From Malachius bipustulatus (lineage: Eukaryota > Arthropoda > Insecta > Coleoptera > Melyridae): a stretch of 64,000 nt of DNA. The position numbers and the translations under genes were made by a program. Shown here piece after piece: positions 33,611 to 45,731 of the stretch; within the stretch, counting starts at the first letter, position 1; each line of letters begins with the position of its first letter. The notes under the pieces were generated by a model, which saw only the letters and a program-made list of their open reading frames with translations, made no database searches and was not told the origin of the DNA. The DNA is taken from NCBI GenBank assembly GCA_910589415.1, contig OU342639.1:33860268-33924267 (forward strand), given 5' to 3'.

Positions 33611-34122
33611 CAGTAGAGTCCCGTTCATTCGAGCTAAACGGGACCGGGCGGTGCTCGGATTTGCGGGAAACTCGGATCTCACGGATGAAAAAATAATCCG
33701 TCTAATCCGACCGTCGCTGAACTTTGTTCCGCTTAAATCGAGCCCACGACATATGTAATTACATGCATACCCAAAAATCAATTTGTATTTCCGTTTGCCT
33801 CTTGAAAAGATCTGAAATATGTACCTAATAGGAACAGGGTGTAATAAAATATCAAGTGGCTTATGACTTATTTCTCATTCCTCTCTAATACTTTACCAGA
33901 TGCGTAGTTGTATGTACATTATGTACACATTCATAATATGTATAGTACATACATATGTATGTATGTATGTATGTATGTACTTTAACAAGGAATGCGATAG
34001 CTCGAATAAAGCGGAACCTAGCATAATGTTGCTCGGTTAATACGGATCGTGTAAATTCTATTTTTAGCTCGGATCACACGGAAGCTCGGAACACCGGGAC
34101 TCGGATTAGCGAGACTCCACTG
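33611..34122. mobile_element. pogo/Tigger-like MITE inside the P-like transposase gene
   Basis: Starts CAGTAGAGTCCCGTTCATTC and ends GGATTAGCGAGACTCCACTG, inverted copies with mismatches, with TA on both sides (33609-33610 and 34123-34124). The interior repeats CTCGGAT-type motifs and a (GTAT)n run near 33955-33975. No coding. TA target and CAGT ends indicate the Tc1/mariner-pogo group. Removing it and one TA rejoins the transposase frame. Confidence 0.88.
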
Positions 34123-34124
34123 TA

Positions 34125-36115
34125 CTTTCATTTGTCTCTCAGCAACTGAAATTGTCGATATTGCCAAAGGAAAGGTACCGATACTCACCGGACACAATAA
34201 TATTATGTTCTGTCATAAATTCAATTAGCTCACATGCTTATAATTATTTGCGAAGTCACGGAGGCATAATATTACCTCACCCTAGTACTTTGAAAGCCAT
34301 TTGTAATTCTTTTCTAACAGACCCAACTCTTGAAGAAAGGGAGTTATTTTTATCTTATGCAAAAAAAATGTTCAAGTATTTAAAAGAGCATGAAATATTT
34401 ATGATATTGCTTATGGATGAAATTCACATTAAACCATACCTTGATTACAAAGGGGGAAATATTGTAGGAACAGCAATTAATGATAGTACCTTGGCCAATT
34501 CAGCTTTCACGTTTATGATCAATAGTGTCTCATCTAATTTTAAAGAAGTCATTCACATTTCACCAGTTAGAAAAATTAACCATGAAATTCTTTATAATTT
34601 TATCAAATCTATCATTCTTGGTCTTGAGGAAATTGGCTATAAAATTTTCTGCATTGTAAGTGATAATAATGCAATAAATAGCAAAGCAATGGGTAATTTT
34701 TCCGCAAAAAAAAAATTAAGTATTGTTTATCCTCATCCCGCTAACGAGACGCGACCATTATTTTACTTATTTGATTCGGTGCATCTGATAAAATGTATCA
34801 AAAATAACTGGATGAATTCAAAACCTGATCAAATTCTTACTTACCCAGACTTTGATACATTTGAAACAAAAATTGCCTCTTTTAAAAGTTTGGTGGAACT
34901 TCATAATACCGAAAATGATAAACTTTTGAAACATGGGTATAATTTAACTTTAAAGTCACTGTTCCCGACAAACTTCGAAAAACAAAATGTCCAATTGTCT
35001 CTGAAAATTTTTAATCCTTTTGTTATTCAAGCTTTGTTACAGTTTGGAGAAAAAATTGATAATTCCAAACAAACTGCAAATTTTATAAATAATATATTAA
35101 CCTGGTGGAAGATAGTTAACGTTAAAACACCACATAAAGGACAACGTTTAAAGGACACATATCAAGAGCCAGTGACCTGTAAATCCATCAATGCAGATGA
35201 TTGTAAAATAATTTTTTTAAATAAAATGCTGCACTGGCTAGAAACGTGGAAAAATTCAGATAGATTTCCAAAAAAATTAACAAGTCAAACTCACACAGCA
35301 CTACATCATACAATTTATGGTTTGTTGGAGGTCACGTCATATTGCTTTGAAGAATTGAAAATGAAGTATGTGTTATTAGGAAAATTTCAAACTGACCCTC
35401 TTGAACATAGATTTGGCAAGTATACAGACAGTTAGCTGGAGGCCATTATAATATTTCAGTTCGACAACTATACGAATGCGAAAAAAAACTCAGAATTCAG
35501 TCATTGATGTCGTTAAAATCTCGCTGTTTTGGTACTATCACAATTGATTCTTTTTATGATGATGAATATTGTCAAAGTGAAGCATCTGCATCTTCGTCAA
35601 CTTGGTTTTCTCCTGATCTAGAGGTCACTGAAATTGATGTTGAAAATGTTAAACAAGAAATGCCTGTAATTGTATATTTGGGAGGCTATTGCTGTTACAT
35701 CGTCTTGAAAAAAATCAAATGCAGTATCTGTAATGATAACTTGACATTTGGAAATGATCTCATTACTGATGAAGAAAATCTTCTTCTGATAAAGAATTTG
35801 ACTCGAGGTAGCCTTAAATTTCCCAAAGATGACATTGTCAACATTGTTTTATATGAATACATTATTTTTAACAAAATTTTGGAAAATCACGAAGAGCAAT
35901 TTTTAACTATTCATAATAAAAAAGAATTTTTGTCAGCAACATCACTAGAGTATATTAAAAATAATAATTTGATAAATAATTTTCCAGAATGCAGTGATCA
36001 CAGTTCTGAAAGTATTATTAAAATAGTTTTAAATTCTGTAATAACAAATTACTATATTTTTTATTTTTATTATATTTTATATTTTACTATATTTAAATAT
36101 TTTTATTACTGTTAA
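34125..36115 (+). pseudogene. P-like transposase, catalytic and C-terminal regions
   Basis: After the MITE the frame runs LPKERYRYSPDTIILCSVIN to 35435. It contains acidic residues in positions expected for the RNase H-like catalytic core: LLMDEIHIKPYLDYKG, CIVSDNNAINSKAMG and, after the insertion domain, QTDPLEHRFGKY. A two-base insertion near 35423 ends the frame with TAG; the next frame resumes at once with QLAGGHYNISVRQLYECEKK and continues to 36112, including VYLGGYCCYIVLKKIKCSIC with a C-x2-C pair. AATAAA near 36130 follows. It is inactive as it stands (MITE insertion, one frameshift) but otherwise well preserved. Confidence 0.85.
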
Positions 36116-37003
36116 AATTATCTATTGTCAATAAATAAAAAAAAAAAAAAAAAATAAATACACTGTTAAAAAATTACTGTGGAAAAAAGAACGACAGACT
36201 TGGCAAAGGATGTAAAAGGAAATTAGAGACTCTTACATCGTAATTACCAAACATTTTACAACGTTTTAAAACAGACCGCCCCCCCCCCCCGCCACAACAA
36301 TTTATCATAATTTGTGTCAGTTAATAATTGCGATATCTACGATATCATTCTGGTATTCGTAGACCTTGCAAATTATCATTATGTTAATTTTTAAAATGTC
36401 CATGGGTCCTCGTCTAGATTATAAGTCTAGAAGATTAATAATAATAGCAAATTGTTGCTAACTAAATTCAACAAAGGGCTCATTAGAGCCGCTAGTCTAT
36501 TAGACTAGTTGCTGACTAAATAGGTCAACAAAGTATATTGACTACAAAACAAAAAATAGGTTGAGTCCCTAATACTTTTTTTCTGATTTAATTTCATGCT
36601 TATAATATCCTGATGTTACTATATTATAGGTACATCAGGATTACTTTCTTATTATATTTATATTATTATTATTATTTTTTCTTTTAAAAAAAAAAAAGGG
36701 AGCAGCGGTCTTAACTATATAGGTAAGACATAGTCGTCGCTCCACTCTGGTAATTTGGCATTGAGCACGAACTTTTCAGCCACACACACTTTAAATTATT
36801 ATATATTTGCCTTTTTTTTAAACGTTCGATCGCTTGTTTTACTTTTCACAGACATTCGAAAATGAATCTGAAAAGCAAAGCTGCTAAAAGCAAATTTATT
36901 GAAGATAAACATCTTCTCGGGAAGAAATTATATTACACCATACATGTAGTAATGCTGAGCGTGAGCTCACGCTGATCGCCTTCCTTTGATGACGTAACAT
37001 TCT
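36116..37003. other. 3' non-coding part of the P-like element
   Basis: Contains an A-run after the polyadenylation signal (36137-36153), a C-run at about 36277-36290, and a perfect palindrome GCGTGAGCTCACGC near 36958-36971. No additional gene is visible. Confidence 0.55.
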
Positions 37004-37068
37004 AGCGCTCGGGCCTTCTTATTTCGGTGGTAACGGCCACCCCCAAAGCCCAGCTTTGATAGCTTATA

Positions 37069-37379
37069 CAGGGTTATTCACGGTATACGCCACGGAAGAT
37101 TATGGCCGTGTCTCTGGATTTTAGGATCTTTTTATTTTTGGAGTGGATAGAGATCCGGCAGAGGTACGTTTTAAAATTATATTCATAATGTACAGGCTGT
37201 CCCAAAAGCATGAAACATATCAAAGTTATGTTTTTTTAAATGGAATGCTCCTATGTTATTGCATTTTTAGATTATCTGAGAAGAAAAAGTAAGATGGGCT
37301 TTTACAGTTTGTGTTTAAATTCAGAAGTTTGTGAGTTATAAACAAGTGAAAATCGTCATTTTTGAAGTTCAAGGCCCTG
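37069..37379. mobile_element. CAGGGTT family element, 5' copy 1 (truncated)
   Basis: Begins TA-CAGGGTTATTCACGGTATA and follows the same sequence as 37948-38235 and 53244-53560 up to AAGGCCCTG-TA at 37379. A new element starts right after that TA. Confidence 0.7.
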
Positions 37380-37381
37380 TA

Positions 37382-37947
37382 CAGTGTGTCCCAATTTGCT
37401 TGATTTTGGCTGTTTCGGCCATTTTCAGGCCAGATAGAGAAAAAGTAACTTAAGTGTCTAGAGCTCGATTTTCGTGAAACGCGAAAATGTGAAAACAGCA
37501 TCGAGATATCTCTAACCGTTTCCGAGATATCGGCCAATTTTGACATTTGACAGATTTTGAAAAAGTGACATAACTTTTTTATTCGTGATTATTTTTTCAT
37601 GCAATAAAAACTTTCTATACAGGCACTTTTAAAATCAGAATGCAATGCATTATTCAAAAAAATTTTATCCCCCTTGGATTTTGAGATAATACGACATATT
37701 TTCTTATTTTAAATATAAATCATAGTTGGCTTTGACTTCAAAAAATCACAAAAAAATCAAGCTTCATAAAAAATATACGGTCGGGGTACTTTATAACATC
37801 ATCTGAGAAAAAAATCAATATTTAAACTAATTTCTAGTTGGCTATGTAAATAGGTGTCAAAGATTAATTTGACAAAAGTTTGTCTCCTTAAAGAACATTA
37901 TTAATTATTTACAGTTCATAACCGAAATACAATAATTGGTAACTATA
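37382..37947. mobile_element. Element end TA-CAGTGTGTCCC, partner end not found
   Basis: Starts at the TA shared with the previous element. Its interior (ATCGAGATATCTCTAACCG and following) has no inverted partner before the next copy begins at 37948. Probably a truncated foldback. Confidence 0.45.
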
Positions 37948-38409
37948 CAGGGTTATTCACGGTATACGCCACGGAAGATTATGGCCGTGTCTCTGGATTT
38001 TAGGATCTTTTTATTTTTGGAGTGATTAGAGACCCGGCAGAGGTACGTTATTCATAATGTACAGGTGTCCCAAAAGCATGAAACATACCAAAGTTATGTT
38101 TTTTTAAATGGAATGCTCTTATGTTGTTGCATTTTTAGATTGTCTGAGAAGGGAAAATAAGATTGGCTTTTACAGTTGGTGTTTAAATTCAGAAGTTTTT
38201 GAGTTATAAACAAGTGAAAATCGTCATTTTTCAAGTTCAAGGCCCTGTACAACGAAAACGGTTCAAGATAGAGAAAAACGGCTTACATGTTCCTATTTTA
38301 ACTTTTTATGTACTATCCTATGGTATAGAAACATTTGTACTTTCTTTGATTTTTTTATTTGGCGACGCGTGGAGAAATCTCAGAATTTTTCAAATTTTTT
38401 ATCACCCTG
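37948..38409. mobile_element. CAGGGTT...CACCCTG element, copy 2
   Basis: TA-CAGGGTTATTCACGG at the left and TTTATCACCCTG-TA at the right. Strongly similar to 53244-53755 and, inverted, to 56418-56899. No coding. Confidence 0.75.
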
Positions 38410-38417
38410 TATAAACA

Positions 38418-38814
38418 TTTTATCTACATCATGGGATAGTACATGAAAAGTTAAAATAGGGACATGTAAGCCGTTTTTCTCTATCTTGAACCGTTTTCAA
38501 TGTACAGAGCCTTGAACTTGAAAAATGACGATTTTCACTTGTTTATAACTCAAAAACTACTGAATTTAAACACCAACTGTAAAAGCCAATCTTATTTCCT
38601 CTTCTCAGATAATAAAAAACTGCAATAACATGGGAGCACTACATTTAAAAAAACATAACTTTGATATGTCACTGTCATATGGGACACTCTGTATACTCCA
38701 AAGTAATTTTAAATTATGGCCATAGTGATTCTGTACTTGAATTTTCAAAAAGTTTTTTGAAAAAGTCCATCGTTTGGCCTACAGAGACCGCTTCGAATGA
38801 GCTGGGACACCCTG
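38418..38814. mobile_element. Inverted partial copy facing 37948-38409
   Basis: Carries the complement of TCAAGATAGAGAAAAACGGC and neighbours, ending GCTGGGACACCCTG-TA at 38814. Together with the preceding copy it makes a large imperfect hairpin around 38410. Confidence 0.7.
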
Positions 38815-38832
38815 TATTATTATACGAGCATA

Positions 38833-39622
38833 CACGGTGTTTTGTAATTGAATGTCAATATTTAAGGGGGTGATTTTTGGGTCCATTTTAAGAAGAAAAC
38901 TTCATAAGAACGTATGTCCTAAAAGTCTTAGCTTTTGAGATACAGGGTCGTAAAGTTTTTTACAATAAATAATTTTTTCATAATACATATCTGTAATGCC
39001 GCTCGGGATATTTTAATGAAATTTAATAGTAGACATCAGGTATTACTCATCAAGAGGCATTTTTTCATGTACCACATTTCGTTTTATCTCCACTAGTCAC
39101 ATCTTGCAGAATTTTACCTGCATATTTTTATATTTTTTTATTGTCATTTTAACGACAATCTTGTGACCATGTAGAGAAACAGATTTTATTTTTTTAAGCG
39201 AAAACCATGCATCGGACTGAAAAAAAATAGGTAATCAAATTTGCTTGGAAATGAATGGGGATTCCAAAAATGATTTCTATTTGAACAGAAATCAGTGGTG
39301 TACCATCAATGTCTGCTAAAATATGCCGGTATAATTCTGCACGATCGTGCACCATCGTCACTAATGGAAATAAAATGAAACGTGGTACATGAAAAAATGC
39401 CCCTTGATGCGTAATACCTGTATACGAAATTTCATTAAAATATTCAGAGCGGTGTTACAGATATTAGATATTACGAAAAAATGATTCATTTTAATGAAAC
39501 CTTACCACCCTGTATCTCAAAAGTTAAGACTCTTAGTCCATTCGTTCTTATGAAGTTTTCTTCTTAAAATGGACCCAAAAATCACCCTCTTAAATATTGA
39601 CATTCAATTACATAACACCCTG
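38833..39622. mobile_element. TA-flanked foldback, 790 bp
   Basis: Ends CACGGTGTTTTGTAATTGAA and TTCAATTACATAACACCCTG are inverted, and the arms continue through GGTCCATTTTAAGAAGAAAA and its complement. TA is on both sides. A right-hand partial copy lies at about 47000-47529. Confidence 0.8.
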
Positions 39623-39623
39623 T

Positions 39624-39712
39624 ATAATGGGGGCTATTATTCACGAAGGTTAAGTTTATGTCACGAGCGTTAGCGAGTGAAATAATTAACCTGAGTGAAT
39701 AATAGCTCATTA
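39624..39712. repeat. Small hairpin between two foldbacks
   Basis: GGCTATTATTCAC...GGTTAA faces TTAACC...GTGAATAATAGC, with CACGAGCGTTAGCGAGTG at the centre. It fits exactly between two TA-flanked elements. Confidence 0.6.
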
Positions 39713-39714
39713 TA

Positions 39715-40906
39715 CAGGGTGTCCCATAATATGTGGGCAATCTCTCGGATTTGGGTAAATTTCGTAAAAATAAATGAAAAAATAGCTATAAAATTAATTC
39801 CTCAGAGACACCCCTACAAAGATATTAGCTGTTGAAGTTGAGAGTTGAAAATCAATTTTTTGCAATAACTTTTTTATTTCTTGGCCGATTTTGATAATTT
39901 TTGGTTTTGTTTTGTATTATTTTGGACTGTTTAGAATAGTGTTTCATAATCTTTGGTAGCACATACATAGACCTCGGGATGGCATAACCCCCTCATTCAC
40001 TTGAAAGAAAACAATGAAAATAATAATTTTACATATTTTTTAAGTTAATTTTCTTTTTATTTGATATTTTTTACATAAAAAAGGTATCCTTATTTATTTC
40101 GATGGAGCGAACCGTTATCGAGATAAACGTATTTCTAATAGGTGATGCGTCGCAGGAATTTTCTAAATTTCAAGTAAATTTTAACAAGATGGCTGACCTT
40201 TGACAGTAAATTGAGCAGGAAACAAAACAATAACTTAATTAAATACACGTCAGTGTCAAAGATTTCATTTCATGGAGATTCAGTTCCAACTGATTTTCAG
40301 CGTTTGTGTAACTCATTTTAAAATCAGTTAGAATTGAATCTGCATGAAATGAAATCTTTGACACTATTTGACGTGTATTTAATTAAGTTACTGTTTTGTT
40401 TCCTGCTCAATTTACTGTCAAAGGTCAGCCATCTTGTTAAAATTTACTTGAAATTTAGAAAGTTCCTGCGACGCATCACCTATTAGAAGGACGTTTATCT
40501 CGATAACGGTTCGCTCTATCGAAATAAATAAAGATACATTTTCTATGTAAAAAATATCAAATAAAAAGAAAATTAACCTTAAAAAACTGTAAAATTATTA
40601 TTTTTATTGTTTTCTTCCAAGTGAATGAGGGGGTCATGCCATCCCGAGGTCTATGTATGTGCTACCAAAGATTATGAAACACTATTCTAAACAGTTCAAA
40701 ATAATACAAAATAACACCAAAAATTATCAAAATCGGTCAAGAATTAAAAAAGTTATTGCAAAAAATTGATTTTCAACCCTCAACTTCAACAGCTAATATC
40801 TTTGTAGGGGTGTCTCTGAGGAATTAATTTTATAGCTATTTTTTCATTTATTTTTACGAAATTTACCCGAATCCGGGAGATTGCCCACATATTATGGGAC
40901 ACCCTG
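39715..40906. mobile_element. TA-flanked foldback, 1,192 bp, copy 1
   Basis: Left end CAGGGTGTCCCATAATATGT, right end ACATATTATGGGACACCCTG, TA on both sides. Arms of about 585 bp are almost perfectly complementary down to a 22-bp loop at about 40298-40319. No coding. The same element is at 45732-46932. Confidence 0.9.
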
Positions 40907-40908
40907 TA

Positions 40909-41344
40909 TGCGAGTAGAATACCATACTTTGTCCACGACTGCTGTTAAATGGAAAAACAAAGGCTAGAAATTTAATTTTTAATTCATTTTTTTATTTCGT
41001 GTTATTTTGGTTTTGTTTGGTAAGTAGGTAAGCTTTACGTATTGGAATTTTATTATTGTTTAGCAAAATCAGTTTGTCTAAGTAGTTAAATTTATCACAA
41101 GTCTGGGCTTTAATTTTTTTAGCTTCCAAAGACTACGTTCATTTAAGTATTATACTTTTTTAATTAAGACACGTTAATTGAAAAAGTTGTTCGCTTTGAT
41201 GAATAATAATTATTATAATTCACAAAAAAGTATCACCTTAACAGACACCCCATACCTATGACTATTGGCTTATTGAGGTCAATTCCATATATATCTATTA
41301 CTCCTACTCGTATATACAGCGTGTTTTAAATTAAGTCGGAACTA
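40909..41344. other. Spacer between foldbacks
   Basis: AT-rich. Contains an orphan element end TA-CAGCGTGTTTTAAATTAAG at about 41318. Otherwise nothing recognised. Confidence 0.4.
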
Positions 41345-41346
41345 TA

Positions 41347-42093
41347 CAGGGTGTCCCAAGATTTCTTTATCAAGGGATATCTGGGTTATTTCATAAAATA
41401 AACAAATGAAATTCAGGAAATTTCAACCATACCCGTAAGGCTTTGCAGTTGCACCCTCAATGCCCCTTTACGCCTTTCCACCCCTAAGTAATCATCCCCT
41501 ACTTTTTTTTTCAAATGGCACCCCCATATTTTTTTTGCTCGGCAGGATTGTTGACTTCTTTCTGAATACGAATTTCATACGATTTTTTAAATCGAGACAT
41601 ATCTAGCACGCCGAAAACAACATAATATAACAAACGAGGGTTGTCAAGGGATAACAATTAACATTTAATATGACATTAAAATCACAGAAGCAATTATTAT
41701 TATTAACGCCTATATCGAGTAACACCGGTATTACTAGTTAAGGTAGTTGGAGGAAACATTAACACAAAAAACAAGCAATTGCAACTCCTTGACAACCCTC
41801 GTTTGTTTTGATATTATATTGTTTTCGGCGTGCTAGATATGTCTCGATTTGAAAAAATCGTATGACAATGTATTCAGAAAGAAGTCAACAATCCTGCCGA
41901 GAAAAAAAAATATGGGGGTGCCATTTGAAAAAAAAAAGTAGGGGATGATTACTTAGGGGTGGAAAGGCGTAAAGGGGCATTGAGGGTGCAACTGCAAAGA
42001 CTTAGGGGTATGGTTGAAATTTCCTGAATTTCATTTGTTTATTTTTTGAAATAACCCAGATATCCCTTGATAAAGAAATCTTGGGACACCCTG
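41347..42093. mobile_element. TA-flanked foldback, 747 bp
   Basis: CAGGGTGTCCCAAGATTTCT and AGAAATCTTGGGACACCCTG form the ends, TA on both sides. The arms are complementary to the centre near 41640-41810 (ACAAACGAGGGTTGTCAAGG and its complement). No coding. Confidence 0.9.
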
Positions 42094-43200
42094 TATTGCT
42101 AACTTCGTTATTATTTGAGCTAGAAAGTCTGTTAAATTAGCAAACTAGTAATGTTTTTTCTGCTGGGGATAAAATGGCGAAAACAGAAAAACAATATACC
42201 TAATAATAATTGAACATCGCGTTTTCTAGATATTTAAAAAATGTATATTTTTTAATGGAACACCAACTGCGACAATTATTATTGTAATTCTTTTTTTTTT
42301 TTTAACATTTCCTAATTTTTTTTTTAGAAATGTTAAAAAAGTAGATAATTGCACTGTTACGAAAATTAAATGAAATAAGACTTTGCAAAAGTCTTTGAAA
42401 ATGTTAACCGTAACTGCAAAAGGAAATAGAAGTTCAATAATATGCATATTGGTGACCCAGAATTTCTAACTTTGATGACATCGTGTGGCACCGTGAAGAC
42501 GTTTAGAGCATTATTGTATTAAGATTTTTTACTCAAAATAGTCCAAGGAATGTCGCCACGTGTATCTCTTACACTCATACCTGGACACCCTGTATAATAT
42601 TATGCGATATTAAAAAAAAAAGAGTTTTTATTACGTAAATAAGTACCTACCCAAAAAGCTTGCAGTAATAAATTTAAATATAATTGGACTCACGGACTAA
42701 AAATCCTAAAGGGTAATATACTGAAGGGTAATAAATATGTATATAGTTTTTAGAAGTGAAGCGGTCAGGTTTGTTCTTTATTAGACAGGTTCTATGTAAT
42801 TCGAGCATCCCAATAATACTAAACGGAGTACTAAAACCATCTAAAATCTATTCAACTTCGCATTTCATTATTTTATAAATGATTCAGTAAAATGTTCATT
42901 ATTCTTTCTAACTTTTGATAAAATATATCTGGAAGTATTAGATTAAAAAAGCGAGTTTCTTTAATTTTATATTGAATTTTAAAGTATATTTTAAATTTTT
43001 TTTTTCACTATTGCAACAATAACTAATTGCACAACGACCAGGCATTATTTGTAGCCTTATAGGTATATGCAATTCGATGAAAAAAAATAATTAGTAGACA
43101 TTTTCGTTTCGAGGCCGGCTAATGCTAATCTTATGGCACTCGCCGGAGCTAAAAGGATAAAAATGGCCGCCGAGGCGGCTAACCAATCAGAAAGATGACC
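42094..43200. other. AT-rich stretch with an orphan CACCCTG end
   Basis: CCTGGACACCCTG-TA near 42583-42595 is a lone right terminus of the same family. No exon or coding similarity was seen. Confidence 0.45.
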
Positions 43201-43217
43201 GCGTATGGCCAGACTCT

Positions 43218-43254
43218 TATATATCGAGGGACTCTAGTCTCTAGATCAGCCGTG
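43218..43254 (+). promoter_or_regulatory. Candidate core promoter: TATA box plus initiator
   Basis: TATATAT at 43218-43224 stands 30 bases before the A of an ATCAGCC initiator (A at 43248), the spacing expected for an insect RNA polymerase II promoter. The local sequence is GC-richer than its surroundings. A donor-like GTAAGA follows at 43323, so a short leader exon 43248-43322 is possible. No downstream coding exon of the presumed gene was recognised; a transposon promoter is the alternative. Confidence 0.4.
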
Positions 43255-44399
43255 TTCATCATCTGAGCCAGAGGTGTTCAAAGGTTTTGTTAGTGACGAC
43301 GATGATTGCCTGGCAAAAATTCGTAAGAACAACAGGATTATTATTATTCACGGATAACATTGCCGACAGGAACAATTTATAAAAATGAAAAAATGAAAAT
43401 TAATTAACATAATTATGGTTACCGTTCAACGTGTGCGCGTGCAAAAACATTGTTACGAGATCATAGAGTTCTTTGATTGTTTGCAAATTTTCCAATAACC
43501 AATTATTATTGTCTGTTTTGACACATAAAATGTCATATTCGTGCAAATCATAGATTTCCGGGAGAGATTTGGGTACTCAATTATCTTTTTTAATTTTGAA
43601 TAGGCTATAAATGCTATAATGCTAAGAAGAAAGAAAATCGAAACAAATTTCTGAAATATCACATCCACTTGTGCTTTTATTATTCTTCTATTGTACATTT
43701 CGATATTGAGAATTTATCTTCGGAGTGCCTCATTTATGCGCCTGTAACTCCTCCTAAGCGAAGCCCCTTTAATTTAGAGACCCTTCTACAATAATTATTA
43801 TTTTCAAATTTGATAAACTATGATTTTTTCATAATAACTTCACGAAAGTAAGAAATTATTTCTCCACAATTTTTGTGTAAATGTCTACTTTGACACTATA
43901 AGGGCCGCTTGTTCAAACGTAAATTAAAAATTTTCAGACAATAATTACTGATTTTAAATTGCGAATTTTGAAAATACGGCGAATATATTTAAACGATCTT
44001 TTATTTTTAATCAATAATCATTACCTAACTCTTCTTAAAGGGGAGCAGAATTTATGTTCAGCAATATCAGACCAATCCGGCATCACACCTTCGAGTTACG
44101 CGAGAAAAAATAGTTTTTCATGTATAGTGTAGTCGGGGAAGTACTACGTACCTCCAGTTCATTAATTGAGATCGCTGTTATTGTTATTAGTTGTATGTAG
44201 TTATTTGGCTTCGACAGTGGAGTGGGTTCGAACATCGTGCGCATCATTCAGTTCAAATCAATGCTGTCCGCGCATTTAATAATACACAGTACAATAATAA
44301 TTCTGTGACAATAATGTAACAGTAGATCTAGATATCGCGCGGCCGCGTTGGTGGGAGAACGGAATACTTCAACTTTTGAATTGCGTCGTATGATGGCGT

Positions 44400-44600
44400 C
44401 GTTTCAATTTTCTTTCTTTGAGGTCTGATTTGTATCGTTTCGGCATTTTAAATTATTCGAACTGTTTTTGTGGGACCCAAAGAACCGCGGGTGGTTATAC
44501 CTACCTAGTTAATCGCTTTTCCGAGCGTCGTTTTCGAGCGTCGTTTCCGAGCGTGGTGAAGAGAAGAGAAGATTGCTTGGACAGAATAATCCAGAAAATG
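44400..44600 (+). other. Candidate leader exon ending ATG before a splice donor
   Basis: CCAGAAAATG at 44591-44600 is followed directly by the donor GTGAGC at 44601. An exon whose last codon is the start ATG is a known arrangement in insect genes. The GC-rich GAGCGTCGTTT repeats just upstream stand out from the AT-rich background. The rest of the gene is not recognised up to 64 kb, so this stays tentative. Confidence 0.35.
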
Positions 44601-44606
44601 GTGAGC

Positions 44607-45729
44607 GGTCTCTGCTTTCTTTTTTAAATGCTTGAAAATTTTAAAACTTTCAATAATCATCCACATCAGATATCTATTTGTTTATGTTTTTTGCAGCATG
44701 CTCCTCATGTTTAATTAGTTATGATAATTCCCAATGCAAAACAAATCCCAAATTATTTAAAATTTCAAAAATGCTTATGTAATCCATGAACGTGTAAAAT
44801 GTTTCCGAAGTTTTGAGAGACTAAATTTCAAGTTTTTTTAATTTTTCATAACATATTGCGCACGTAGTAGGTATTCGTGGGAAGTCCCTCCCAATACAGT
44901 AAGTAAAAGTAACCTTGATACAAAACCGCGAGCACACAGCGCGGGGCCCAGGCGAGGAGTAACGTGACGACCGGAAACGGACGCGGAATGTTATTGTGTC
45001 CTACAACAATAATGTTCTCGAATCTTTCTCTGTCCTCTTGGAGTGGATTAAAATTAGTTTTCTACTTTGGATAAAATTGACGGAACAGATAACTTTTTAC
45101 TGAACATGTTTGTGAGGATGAACGACATAATTATTATAAAAAAAGTTACCAACCGCAGAGCCAGCCCCACGGCTTAAACATTTATTTAACAAATTACCTG
45201 CAAAATTCCATTGTTTATGGAATATTAAAAAAATCCATTTCTTTAACTAATTATTGACATAGTTTAAATAAAACAATGCAAGTACCGGTCCGGTAATTAT
45301 TTACATCCGCGTGTCCTCAGTTACATAAATTTTTTTCGGGACCGAGGAGCGAAATAGGGGTGCTGCTGGGTGGGTAAGAAGCTAAAAACAGCCATTGCAA
45401 ATTAATATTAAGGTCAAACACATAGGTTTTTTCCAAAATGGAAACGGTAAGCTACCTGAAATTTTAACAGTAGGGGAGACGGGAGGCAACCGACACAGGA
45501 AACTAGAATTAAATAATGAATAATAATTCTAGTATAATTTATATTCCAATAATCCAATAATAAATTCTAATTCCAATGATCAAGGACACATACATTCAGC
45601 AGGAATGTTAATTAATATGCATGCATGGATCATTATTAGGAGGTTGCGCAACTTGTTAAATCGTGTGAAGTACCGATGTGTTTATAATACAGTCAGTCTT
45701 TTTCTTTTGGTTTTCGTCTTCAACCTGTA
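44607..45729. other. Non-coding stretch, nothing recognised
   Basis: No repeat pairs or coding frames of note. It may be an intron if the leader exon before it is real. Confidence 0.4.
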
Positions 45730-45731
45730 TA

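Larger units (their letters stand above)
32461..37035 (+). mobile_element. P-element-like DNA transposon with THAP transposase
   Basis: Terminal inverted repeats of about 32 bp (CGTTACCACCGAAATAAGAA then GGCCCGAGCGCT) lie at 32461-32492 and, inverted, at 37004-37035. GCCACCC flanks both ends (32454-32460 and 37036-37042), extendable to 8 bp depending on where the terminus is drawn; P elements make 8-bp duplications. A subterminal inverted pair TACGTCATC / GATGACGTA occurs at 32511-32519 and 36988-36996. The element sits inside a LINE and is itself interrupted by a MITE at 33611-34122. Confidence 0.9.

Noticed and set aside
32741..33616. Start of the THAP protein at the first in-frame ATG (32741)
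   Set aside because: THAP domains begin at or next to the initiator Met with MP..C; the ATG at 32768 gives exactly this.
44598..44606. Assignment of the ATG-GT exon to calmodulin
   Set aside because: Calmodulin genes do have an intron right after ATG, but no matching second exon was found in the window, so no gene name is given.
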